Part shown: in pieces, positions 8,948 to 16,364 of the stretch | How the letters are laid out: every line of letters starts with the position of its first letter | How positions within the stretch are numbered: position 1 is the stretch's first letter | Assembly (NCBI GenBank): GCA_963756455.1 | Contig: CAVWNC010000004.1 | Span: forward strand, 124,001 to 188,000 | Source of the DNA: DASQPA01 sp963756455 | GTDB lineage: Bacteria; Acidobacteriota; Thermoanaerobaculia; Multivoradales; UBA5704 | Length of the DNA: 64,000 nt | Direction: 5' to 3' | Program-made: the position numbers and the translations under genes | Notes under the pieces: model-generated | Databases searched by the model: none | Told to the model about the DNA's origin: nothing | Seen by the model: the letters and a program-made list of their open reading frames with translations, nothing else

Positions 8948-10999
8948 ATGCATTTAGCCAAACTCACCATCCAGGGCTTTCGGCTCTTCGGCCTAACTTT
9001 CGAGATGACCCTGAATCAAGGCCTCAATGTGCTCGTCGGAGAGAACGACTCCGGCAAGACTGCCATTGTCGATGCCATCCGCTTCGCACTGGGTACGACG
9101 AGCCAGGATTACCTGCGTGTCGAGGATTCGGATTTCCATCTTGCCGACAGTAAGCGAGCTACCGAATTTACAATCCGGTGCAAGTTCGAGAACATTGAAC
9201 AAGAGACGGGTGGTGCCTTGCTGGAACACTTGACGTATGAAAATGGTAAGGTGTCCTTGTACGTGACGTTTCGTGCAAGCCGCAACGAGGCGTTCTCGTC
9301 GCGACGTCGGATCAGCGTCACGGTGCGGTCTGGACTTGCAGGGAATGGGCCTGTGCTCGATGGCACTGCTCGGCTCTCGCTGCAGACAACCTACCTTCGT
9401 CCGTTGCGGGATGCTGAGCGCGAGTTAGATGCCGGAAGGAACTCGAGGCTCTCGCAGATACTTCAATACGCGAAGGAAATCGTTGCTCAAAAAAATGAAT
9501 CTTTCGATCCTGGCGCTTTCGTCACAGCTCTACGGGCTAAACAAGAGGTGAACCTTCCACAGAGCATCATAAATGTCTCGCGTCTTGCGGATCATCTTAT
9601 TCAGCAGAACGAGGGAGTTAGCAAGGCGAGGAAGCGCCTTGAGGATTCCTACTTGGACAAGCTGAACCTCGGCGAGGATACCCTGCGTAGCACGGTGTCT
9701 GTCGCCAACGCCGCCACCCCCGACCAGCGACTCAGATCCATTCTCGAAAAACTCGAGCTTCGACTATCGACTTCAATAGATGTCGAAGGCCAGGTTCCGC
9801 ACGGTCTGGGCTACAACAATCTCCTCTTTATGGCCTGCGAACTTCTCCTACTCGGGCAGGATCTAGAGACCCTGCCGCTCCTGCTGATTGAGGAGCCCGA
9901 GGCTCATCTCCATCCTCAATTACAGATGCGCCTTGCGGAGTTTCTCCAAGAGCAAGCAACTGCCGCAGACAATCGGCAGGTTCAGGTAATCGTCACGACT
10001 CACAGCCCAAACTTGGCATCCAAAATTAAACTTGCCAACATGACATTGGTTTGCCAAGGGTGTGCGTTTCCGATGGGCCCAGAGCATACACTTCTTTCGG
10101 ACACAGATTACCGTTTCCTCGAGAGATTCCTAGATATCACGAAAGCCAATATGTTCTTCGCCCGTAGTGTGCTGATCGTCGAGGGTGCGGCAGAGGGCCT
10201 TCTCATGCCTACCTTCGCGCGCTTGGTTGGACGTGATTTCACTCGCCATGGAGTTTCGATCGTCAATGTCGGTAGTCGTGGCTTACGTCGCTACGCGCGT
10301 ATTTTCCGACGTAAGCTGCTTGCTGACGGAACCCCTGCGCCGCCGATCCCGATCCGCGTTGCCTGCTTAGCCGATCGAGACATCATGCCAGATTGCTCTA
10401 GCGAGGCGTTCAGGCCTGCTAACGATTCGAGTGCTGAAAAAGCGGAACGAAATTCAAGTCGTGTACCTCGATTTGAAAAAGATCTCACAGGCAAGGCAAG
10501 GACTGAGTGGAATAAGAACAGGTGTGGCGACGATGGCGAGAATGTGAGCACCTTCGTCGCGGATCACTGGACCTTGGAATACGATATTGCTCACGCGGGT
10601 TTGGGGCGAGAAGTTTATTTGGCAGCCGAACTCGCACGAGAAGAGGCACTTGCTGATCGGCGAGCGGACGGCTCAATCGCAGACATCGAGGTGATCCAGG
10701 CAACGGCGGATAAAAAATGGCAGGACTTAGTGGTGGCTCATGGCTCTCGTCTTGACAGCGTCGATTTTCTCTCCTGCAAGGCTTTCGAGTCTTTAAGGAA
10801 TGGAGTGGTGCGAAAGCCGATCGCGGCTCAGTATCTGGCCTCTCTTCTTGAGAACCCTGAGGCACAGGAAGAATTCTCGCCACTCGTCCCTCGATATATT
10901 CGAAGCGCGGTCGAATACCTGACCAGAGTGACAACTGCGCCCGACCTTTCAGAGCTACTAGCGGACTCGGCGCAAGCGCAGGATGAATCGGAATTATGA
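8948..10999 (+). CDS. gajA: OLD-family ATPase-TOPRIM endonuclease, GajA-like
   Basis: A 683-residue protein. The N-terminal AAA/ABC ATPase has Walker A VGENDSGKTAI (about residue 30), Walker B LLLIEEPEAHLHP (about 315) and an H-loop VTTHSPNLAS (about 355). The C-terminal TOPRIM has LIVEGAAEG (about 407) and LADRD (about 473), the acidic residues that bind metal in OLD nucleases. In Gabija defence GajA nicks DNA when nucleotide is depleted and works with GajB, a UvrD-like helicase encoded next door, as here. The protein is about 100 residues longer than the Bacillus prototype. A GAGGT ribosome-binding site sits 7 bp before the ATG. Codons are clearly more A/T-rich than in the preceding operon, a sign of separate origin. 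It could also be another class 2 OLD protein. Confidence 0.8.
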   Translation: MHLAKLTIQGFRLFGLTFEMTLNQGLNVLVGENDSGKTAIVDAIRFALGTTSQDYLRVEDSDFHLADSKRATEFTIRCKFENIEQETGGALLEHLTYENGKVSLYVTFRASRNEAFSSRRRISVTVRSGLAGNGPVLDGTARLSLQTTYLRPLRDAERELDAGRNSRLSQILQYAKEIVAQKNESFDPGAFVTALRAKQEVNLPQSIINVSRLADHLIQQNEGVSKARKRLEDSYLDKLNLGEDTLRSTVSVANAATPDQRLRSILEKLELRLSTSIDVEGQVPHGLGYNNLLFMACELLLLGQDLETLPLLLIEEPEAHLHPQLQMRLAEFLQEQATAADNRQVQVIVTTHSPNLASKIKLANMTLVCQGCAFPMGPEHTLLSDTDYRFLERFLDITKANMFFARSVLIVEGAAEGLLMPTFARLVGRDFTRHGVSIVNVGSRGLRRYARIFRRKLLADGTPAPPIPIRVACLADRDIMPDCSSEAFRPANDSSAEKAERNSSRVPRFEKDLTGKARTEWNKNRCGDDGENVSTFVADHWTLEYDIAHAGLGREVYLAAELAREEALADRRADGSIADIEVIQATADKKWQDLVVAHGSRLDSVDFLSCKAFESLRNGVVRKPIAAQYLASLLENPEAQEEFSPLVPRYIRSAVEYLTRVTTAPDLSELLADSAQAQDESEL

Positions 11000-13026
11000 A
11001 GGTAGTCGGAGACAGCCGAGGCGACATCTTGCTTCCAGAAATCACGGAAGAGGACATTTGGGAGATCGAGAACCGTTGGGGGATGTCCTTCGATCCTCCT
11101 CGGCGTGAGATCCTTAGGTCGAACAGTAGTTTCGATGTTATGGCTTGTCCAGGTAGCGGGAAGACGACTCTACTCGTCGCAAAACTGGCAATCTTGGCGA
11201 AGCGGTGGTCATATTCTCGGCGTGGAATTTGCGTACTATCCCACACTAATGTAGCTCGAAAAGAGATTGAAGAGAGGCTTTCGGGAATAGCCGCGGGTGG
11301 GCGATTACTAGCCTATCCGCATTTCATTGGTACCATTCATGGTTTTGTAAATCAGTTTCTGGCGCAGCCCCTGCTTCGTTCTGAAGGGCGGCTCGTTAGT
11401 TTGATTGACGACGAGGTTTGCTTTAGTTGGATGAAGAAATACTTATTGGCTAAGCCAGTCCGCTTCGGGCTTGGTCAATTAGTGCATCATGAGAGGACAC
11501 TCGATGACCATATTCGGAGACGACTGTGTGCTGGTGATGCCGGCAATCTCGCTTTTATGGCGACACCAAGTGGTTTAGATGATAGGCAGTGGCGCACACT
11601 CAAGGGTGCCAAATTGAAAGCCACCGCTCGCGGGTTTTATTGCCATGCGGACATGCTTTTTCTGGCGGAGCGGCTTCTGCAAGAGCATGTGGAAGTAGCC
11701 AACTTGGCGCGTTGGCGCTTTCCAGTGGTCCTCATTGATGAGACCCAAGACACGTCTGAAATTCCTAGTCGCGTTCTGGCTCATGTGTTTCCTCGTTCCG
11801 GGTGCGTGCTACGGCAGCGTTTTGGCGATTCAAATCAAGCGATCTATGACCGTGGCCAGACTCGCCCCACAACTGACCCCTTTCCGGGTTCCGAGATCCG
11901 ATGGCTCACCAACAGTCAGCGATTCGGTCAGGCGATCGCGACCAAAGCCCACCCGTTGGCTCCAGATCAGCCGAAGCAGCAACTGTTGGGATCTGGACCG
12001 CCGCGCTCTGGCTTCCCGGAGTTGAGCGATCAAGCGCTGCCTCATACCATCTTCTTCTTTTCGTTGGCGTCAGAGAAGTGCGTACTTCCTGCCTTCGCAC
12101 AATTGTTGCTGGAGGTGTTTCCAGCCGAAACCCTATGTTCTAAGCAGTTCCTTGCTCGGGCCATTGGATTCGTTGGCCGAGCAGAAGGAAAGGCAAAGGG
12201 GCAAAGGGAGATAGTACCTCGGAGCCTCCGTGACTATTGGCCGGAATATGAGCCGCGAGTGGCAAAGATCGACCCGCGCCCAGAGAAGCTGGCTGACTTT
12301 ATTCATCTCGCGCAACGGCAACGCGCCAGCATGGCCGATTGCGCCCAAGCCGTTTCGACAGTGTTGCGAGGGATCATAGAACTGATCGAACTGGTTGTGC
12401 CAAACGCCTGTGCTGGGTCTGGGCGGACCTTTAAGGGCATTTGTGAACTGCTGGTGTCTGATCAGCTTGCATTGCGCACACTCGAAAGGCTCTTGTGGCG
12501 GTGGTGTATTGAGGCGGTACCACTGAGCAAGTCCAATTGGTCATTGCAGCTCCGTGAGCTGAAAGAAGCTCTGGCACCGATTCTGGTGGGTCGCCAGACT
12601 GAAATGGTGAGACCATTCTGTGAGTGGTCGACTGCCTTTGCCGAAGACGCGTCAAGCGGGACTCGTAATCACGGCTTGCTGAATCGCTACCAGTTCCCGG
12701 AGAAAGACCCCAGAGTGGCGATTGACGTCGGGACGATCCATAGCGCGAAGGGGCAGACGCACACTGCGACGCTCGTCCTGGAGACTTTCGCGAATATGCA
12801 TGACGTGGGAGATCTCTTGGATTGGTTGGTGGGTGACAAGCATGGCGCAGGGAAGGAGAAGGGACTCCAGCGTCTCGAGCGGCTGCGACTCATCTACACA
12901 GCGATGACCAGACCTACCCATCTGCTGTGCATTGCGATGAGGGAGAAAGTTCTTGACGTGAAGGGGAATAGAGAGGCTACGATCGCGAAGTTCCGGAGCC
13001 GAGGGTGGCAGGTGAAGTATTTGTAA
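10996..13026 (+). CDS. gajB: UvrD/PcrA-like helicase, GajB-like
   Basis: A 676-residue superfamily-1 helicase. Motifs: ACPGSGKTTLL (about residue 50), a motif Ia region with SHTNVARKEIEERL, GTIHGF (about 115), motif II LIDETQD (about 246, with DETQD as in UvrD), FGDSNQAIYD, and late motifs TIHSAKGQTH (about 580) and YTAMTRPTH (about 635). Its ATG overlaps the stop of the OLD gene (ATGA), the gene order of Gabija. It is longer than the roughly 500-residue Bacillus GajB, with extra sequence mainly between motifs II and V. The A/T-rich codon use matches its partner and differs from the rest of the window. The Gabija assignment rests on pairing and motifs, not on a search. Confidence 0.78.
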   Translation: MKVVGDSRGDILLPEITEEDIWEIENRWGMSFDPPRREILRSNSSFDVMACPGSGKTTLLVAKLAILAKRWSYSRRGICVLSHTNVARKEIEERLSGIAAGGRLLAYPHFIGTIHGFVNQFLAQPLLRSEGRLVSLIDDEVCFSWMKKYLLAKPVRFGLGQLVHHERTLDDHIRRRLCAGDAGNLAFMATPSGLDDRQWRTLKGAKLKATARGFYCHADMLFLAERLLQEHVEVANLARWRFPVVLIDETQDTSEIPSRVLAHVFPRSGCVLRQRFGDSNQAIYDRGQTRPTTDPFPGSEIRWLTNSQRFGQAIATKAHPLAPDQPKQQLLGSGPPRSGFPELSDQALPHTIFFFSLASEKCVLPAFAQLLLEVFPAETLCSKQFLARAIGFVGRAEGKAKGQREIVPRSLRDYWPEYEPRVAKIDPRPEKLADFIHLAQRQRASMADCAQAVSTVLRGIIELIELVVPNACAGSGRTFKGICELLVSDQLALRTLERLLWRWCIEAVPLSKSNWSLQLRELKEALAPILVGRQTEMVRPFCEWSTAFAEDASSGTRNHGLLNRYQFPEKDPRVAIDVGTIHSAKGQTHTATLVLETFANMHDVGDLLDWLVGDKHGAGKEKGLQRLERLRLIYTAMTRPTHLLCIAMREKVLDVKGNREATIAKFRSRGWQVKYL

Positions 13027-13140
13027 GTGGACAACCAGATAGGTGCCATGAGAGGTGCTGGCCAGACCGATAGTCCGATCTCCTTCACTAATGATTTGCT
13101 TGCGATCATGCCAATCGCGCAGCCAACGGCTTCACGAGAT

Positions 13141-13269
13141 TCAAGGCGCCAGGCAGAAGGCGCCGCCCTGCTTGAGCCGACCTGCCAACTCCCGCACTTC
13201 GTCAACGGTATGGTGCTTCGCCCCACAACGGAACTGGTTCGCCAGGGCACGGGTATCCTCCTCCAGCAT
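13141..13269 (-). CDS. Possible small 42-residue protein behind the TPR gene
   Basis: On the minus strand, 7 bp after the stop of the TPR gene, an ATG opens a 42-codon frame starting MLEEDTRALANQF and ending GGAFCLAP. The sequence is amphipathic helical with a reasonable residue mix. I do not recognise it. It would be co-transcribed with the TPR gene. It lies between the convergent ends of the Gabija-like helicase and the TPR gene; the remaining 114 bp (13027-13140) show nothing. Coding status is uncertain. Confidence 0.35.
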   Translation of the reverse strand: MLEEDTRALANQFRCGAKHHTVDEVRELAGRLKQGGAFCLAP

Positions 13270-13276
13270 CGAGACT

Positions 13277-14671
13277 TCACCCCGGCGCCAGATCTCCCGG
13301 CTGGAACCCGATCCGGCGGTCCGGCGGGGAGCGCCGATCCTCGGCGAGGAAGCGTGCGAGCTCGCGCCCCAGTTGACTCGTGAGCTCCAGGGTTTGGCAG
13401 GCGTCCTGGTAGAGGAGAAGGCAGGCGAAGGCTTCCTTGGACAGATCCTTGGCGGTGAAGATCGGCAGTAGCTCGGAGGCGAGGCGGCGCAGGCGTTCGA
13501 CCTCCCCGGTCTCGAGGTAGAGGAGCCCGAGGTCGATCGAGATCAGGGCGGCGTCGTATCCCATCTGCCGGTTCACCAGATCTCTCTGCACCTCGACGAG
13601 CGCCTCCTCGGCGGCGTGGAGGTTCCCCAGCCCTCGGGCGATCAACCCCTCCGCCCAGCGCAGGCGAAAGCGGTGGGTTGACTCCGCGGGCTCGTTCGCG
13701 AAGAGCGGCGCCACCTCGGCGAGGAGGGCGGCGGCTTCCTCGGCAGGACCCTCGCGGACGAGGAGGGTCAAGAGATTGAAACGGGCCATGCGATACAGAT
13801 CGGGTTGACGCTCGGGGTCGATCTCGCCAGAGGCCCGGCGCAGGATCTCCGCCGCTTTTTCCAGATCGCCGGACTCCCAGACGACCTTCGCCTCGAGCAA
13901 CAGAAGCCTTCCCACGCTCGGCAGGTCCCCCCGCTCGCGGAAAACTGCGAGAGCTTGCCGGGTCAGCTCCAGGGCTTCGGCAAATTCTCGTTGATCGAGC
14001 CGGAGGGAAGCCTTGAAGCTTTGGACCTCCGCCAGCAGGAGCGGGTCGCCATCCCCGGAATGGTCGAGCAGTTGCTCCGCGGCCAGAAGGCACTCCTCGG
14101 CAATGCGGAACTCGTCGAGCACCCGATGGGCGTTGCCGAGGGTGGCCAGGGCCTCCGCTCGAATGGCGGTGAGCGACGACTCGCCGTACTCTTCTCCCAG
14201 GTGAGTGGCAATCCGCAGAGCGAGGGTCGCCCAGTCGACGGCACGCTGACCGTCGGCGAACGCCTCCCTGCGGCTACGCTTAAGGAGCCAGCGGCAGAGT
14301 CCCCAGGTCTGGAAGCGCTCATCCTGCTCCACGACCCGCACCCTTTCTGGATGAGGGAGAGGCTCGAGCTCCGCCGAAAGCTCGGGGATCTCGACGGCCT
14401 CGCTGACGACGACGAGCTCGTCCCAATGCCCGACCTCCCTCTTGAGCCGCTGCAGCTCCTGGTAGACGGCCCAACATTCCGGGCAGCGGCGGAGGAGATG
14501 AGGTGCGACGTGGCCGATGACCTCGTCGTACTCCAAGCGGTTGGTCAAGAGCTTTGCCATGAGCAACAAACTGAGGTGCGGTTCCTCGGCCAAGGGTCTC
14601 TCCTTCGGTTGGGGTTCCTGCTCTAGAAGAATAGTTACCGCAGCCTCCGATCCGGTGACACCTTTGTGCAA
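13277..14671 (-). CDS. Tetratricopeptide-repeat protein with N-terminal Cys motif
   Basis: Up to 464 residues. Residues 60-85 contain HLLRRCPECWAVYQEL, a His/CxxC arrangement like small zinc-binding anti-sigma-type or DUF modules. From about residue 140 to the end the protein is helical with TPR-like pairs, for example EALATLGNAHRVLDEFRIAEE and LGLLYLETGEVERL. TPR arrays mediate protein-protein contacts; the partner is unknown. The longest frame uses a TTG at 14671. The ATG at 14560 (MAKLLTNRLEYDEV) is a plausible alternative, because the first 37 residues show no domain and their DNA may instead hold the promoter. No link to the Gabija-like genes is implied: they converge. Confidence 0.72.
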   Translation of the reverse strand: MHKGVTGSEAAVTILLEQEPQPKERPLAEEPHLSLLLMAKLLTNRLEYDEVIGHVAPHLLRRCPECWAVYQELQRLKREVGHWDELVVVSEAVEIPELSAELEPLPHPERVRVVEQDERFQTWGLCRWLLKRSRREAFADGQRAVDWATLALRIATHLGEEYGESSLTAIRAEALATLGNAHRVLDEFRIAEECLLAAEQLLDHSGDGDPLLLAEVQSFKASLRLDQREFAEALELTRQALAVFRERGDLPSVGRLLLLEAKVVWESGDLEKAAEILRRASGEIDPERQPDLYRMARFNLLTLLVREGPAEEAAALLAEVAPLFANEPAESTHRFRLRWAEGLIARGLGNLHAAEEALVEVQRDLVNRQMGYDAALISIDLGLLYLETGEVERLRRLASELLPIFTAKDLSKEAFACLLLYQDACQTLELTSQLGRELARFLAEDRRSPPDRRIGFQPGDLAPG

Positions 14672-14740
14672 GAAATTTCATGGGACGACTCGACCGGCGA
14701 TTCCCGCCGGGCACGATGCCAGCCATGAAGGGAGGAAGTG

Positions 14741-14863
14741 ATGTCCTTCGACCGTGCCTGCTTCACCCTCGTCTTCGCGTCCGCCGTACCGGTCTTCACC
14801 GCTCCAGCGCACGGGGGCGCCACCCCGCTCGACCACGGCCTGATGATCGACCCCAACGGCTAG
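14741..14863 (+). CDS. Small secreted-peptide ORF (40 aa)
   Basis: ATG at 14741 is preceded by GGGAGGAAGTG, a strong ribosome-binding site with good spacing. The peptide starts MSFDRACFTLVFASAVPVF and continues TAPAHGG, which looks like a short signal sequence with a possible Ala-x-Ala-type cleavage region, leaving a very short mature part ending DPNG. The stop is immediately followed by the dispersed palindrome (14868-14936), which could act as its transcript end or could have truncated a longer gene. Function unknown. Confidence 0.45.
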   Translation: MSFDRACFTLVFASAVPVFTAPAHGGATPLDHGLMIDPNG

Positions 14864-14867
14864 CGAG

Positions 14868-14936
14868 GCGGCGTCCCGCCGGCCGGCGGTAGACCGCCGG
14901 TAGACCGATGCCGGCGGGACGCCGGCGCTCCCAGGG
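14868..14936. repeat. Dispersed palindromic repeat, copy 2
   Basis: Same element as at 656-735 but in the opposite orientation and lacking the outer left arm. The core running from CGTCCCGCCGG to CGGCGGGACGCC and on to CGCTCCCAGGG agrees almost base for base. It abuts the small secreted-peptide ORF on one side and the 21-bp minisatellite on the other. Confidence 0.8.
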
Positions 14937-14948
14937 AAACATCGCCTT

Positions 14949-15262
14949 TCCTGAAGCTTCCGGAACCCGTCCGGAAGTTTCAGGAACCCGTCCGGAAGCT
15001 TCAGGAACGCGTCCGGAAGTTTCAGGAACACCTCCGGGAGCTTCAGGAACGCGTCCGGAAGTTTCAGGAACTCGTCCGGAAGTTTCAGGAACGCGTCCGG
15101 AAGCTTCAGGAACCCGTCCGGAAGTTTCAGGAACGCGTCCGGAAGTTTCAGGAACGCGTCCGGAAGTTTCAGGAACGCGTCCGGAAGTTTCAGGAACGCG
15201 TCCGGAAGTTTCAGGAACCCGTCCGGAAGCTTCAGGAACGCGTCCGGAAGCTTCGGAAACTC
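14949..15262. repeat. 21-bp tandem repeat (minisatellite), about 15 units
   Basis: Direct repeats of 21 bp with consensus TCCGGAAGTTTCAGGAACG plus CG, beginning at 14970, 14991, 15012 and so on every 21 bp to 15243, preceded by one degenerate unit. Variation is confined to a few positions (T/C in the middle, G/C near the end). Because 21 is a multiple of three, frames stay open on both strands (heptads FLKLPDA on minus, SGTRPEV on plus). I regard these as by-products, since no frame has a good start, signal or flanking domain. Confidence 0.9.
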
Positions 15263-15344
15263 TTTCCGGCGCCTTAAATAAGCGCCCGCCAGAGACCCGG
15301 CAGGCGGCACCGGGGGACATAAAGTCGGAGGAATCAAGGGGTTG

Positions 15345-15358
15345 GGAGAATATTCTCC
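15345..15358. promoter_or_regulatory. 14-bp perfect palindrome, possible operator
   Basis: GGAGAATATTCTCC, perfectly symmetrical, 41 bp upstream of the possible -35 box. The length and symmetry would fit a dimeric repressor site. No matching copy was noticed elsewhere in the window. Confidence 0.3.
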
Positions 15359-15398
15359 TCTCCCGAGAACGGCAAGGATAATTTTTAGGCAAAAAGGA

Positions 15399-15426
15399 TT
15401 GACTTATGCCCGCGAAGAGATACCAT
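15399..15426 (+). promoter_or_regulatory. Probable promoter for the 166-aa protein
   Basis: TTGACT (15399-15404), 16-bp spacer, TACCAT (15421-15426), within the most A/T-rich patch of the region. It would give a leader of about 290 nt before the ATG at 15723. Confidence 0.4.
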
Positions 15427-15722
15427 CTCTCCTCGTTGGGAGAGAGAGTCACAGGACGGCGGAGGCGTACTTCCGGGCATGGCGCCCGGGAACGTAGCGC
15501 TCCCCAGGAGGCGAGGGAAGATCGAACGCGGAAAGACAGAAAACGACAGCAGGTCGAAGGTGGGGGAGAGCTCTCGGTCAGGAGAGCCCTCCTCCGATGT
15601 GCACCGGAAAGGTTGGACCCCTTACCCGGCTACGGCGCGCGCCCGGCATCTCAATTCCGAGGGCCGTGCACGTCTACGAGAGACAGCTCCGTAGCTTACT
15701 CCCTGAGCGAAGGAGAAGCAAA

Positions 15723-16223
15723 ATGAGTAGCGATGGAACCACCCCGCCGGTGAATCCGGCCAAGGGCGCCCAGCGTGGACAGACCACCCTGGCCGCCGAG
15801 ATCGACCGCTGGCAGACGCTGGCCGACAACCTGGCGCCTCAGATCGACCAGATGCCGGGGCTTGCGGCCCCGTTCGCGCAGTTTCAGACCCTGCTGGCTT
15901 CGGCCAAGGGCGTCCGCAATCAGCTCAACACGTTGCGGGCGGATACCGATTCGGCCCTCGCCCAGCGCAACGCGATGCTCGTGGACGGCGGAGCCCTCTT
16001 TGCCCGCCTGACCCTCGGTCTGCAGTCCGTCCATGGGCCGCGGAGCCCCCGGCTGCGGGAGTTCGGCCTCAAACCGCGAAAGACGCGAGCCAAGAATCGC
16101 TCGGCGTCGACACCGCCGCCGCCCACCACTGAGGTCACTGAGATCGCCAAGGTGACGACCGCACACCCGCCCGAGGCCACGCCCGCCGCGCCCGCAGCTA
16201 CCGCTGCGAGCCCCGGCAAGTAA
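15723..16223 (+). CDS. Hypothetical helical protein with basic and Pro/Ala-rich tail
   Basis: A 166-residue protein beginning MSSDGTTPPVNPAKG. The ATG has a clear ribosome-binding site (AAGGAGAAG, 6 bp spacing), so the longer upstream frame is not used. Residues 20-100 are predicted helical (for example AAEIDRWQTLADNLAPQID and FQTLLASAKGVRNQLNTL). About 105-130 is a basic motif (LREFGLKPRKTRAKNR). The last 35 residues are Thr/Pro/Ala-rich. There is no signal peptide and no catalytic motif. I do not recognise the family. It is a single-gene transcript ending at the terminator just downstream. Confidence 0.75.
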   Translation: MSSDGTTPPVNPAKGAQRGQTTLAAEIDRWQTLADNLAPQIDQMPGLAAPFAQFQTLLASAKGVRNQLNTLRADTDSALAQRNAMLVDGGALFARLTLGLQSVHGPRSPRLREFGLKPRKTRAKNRSASTPPPPTTEVTEIAKVTTAHPPEATPAAPAATAASPGK

Positions 16224-16237
16224 GCAGGAAGCAACGA

Positions 16238-16262
16238 GGGGGGCCGTCCGGCCCCCCCTTTT
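16238..16262 (+). terminator. Intrinsic terminator of the 166-aa gene
   Basis: An 8-bp G/C stem (GGGGGGCC, loop GTCC, GGCCCCCC) followed by CTTTT, 15 bp after the stop codon. Confidence 0.85.
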
Positions 16263-16291
16263 GCCGCGGTCTCGCCACGGCTGGCCTTCGT

Positions 16292-16324
16292 GAAAACGAA
16301 AAGGCCCGCCCCGAAGGGCGGGCT
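16292..16324 (-). terminator. Intrinsic terminator of the S53 peptidase gene
   Basis: Read on the minus strand: stem GCCCGCCC, loop TTCG, stem GGGCGGGC, then a T-rich tract (TTTTCGTTTTC). It lies about 40 bp after the stop of the minus-strand gene and faces the preceding terminator. Confidence 0.85.
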
Positions 16325-16364
16325 CTGGCGCTCCGTGTCCTGCTCCCTGCCGACTGTCAGCAGG

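Larger units (their letters stand above)
15263..15722. other. 460-bp leader region before the 166-aa protein
   Basis: No convincing gene. It contains a perfect 14-bp palindrome (15345-15358), an A/T-rich patch with a possible promoter (15399-15426), and a long stretch that may be the 5' untranslated leader of the gene at 15723. Frames running through it lack coding character. Confidence 0.5.

Noticed and set aside
12894..14093. 399-codon minus-strand ORF overlapping GajB-like and TPR genes
   Set aside because: Arg/Pro-rich shadow in another frame; the TPR frame has regular helical repeats instead.
14949..15262. CRISPR array
   Set aside because: Repeats are contiguous without spacers and no cas genes are nearby.
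14678..15452. Long open frames (157-219 codons) over the 21-bp repeat on both strands
   Set aside because: They stay open only because the unit is a multiple of three. They lack good starts, flanking domains and a consistent ribosome-binding site.
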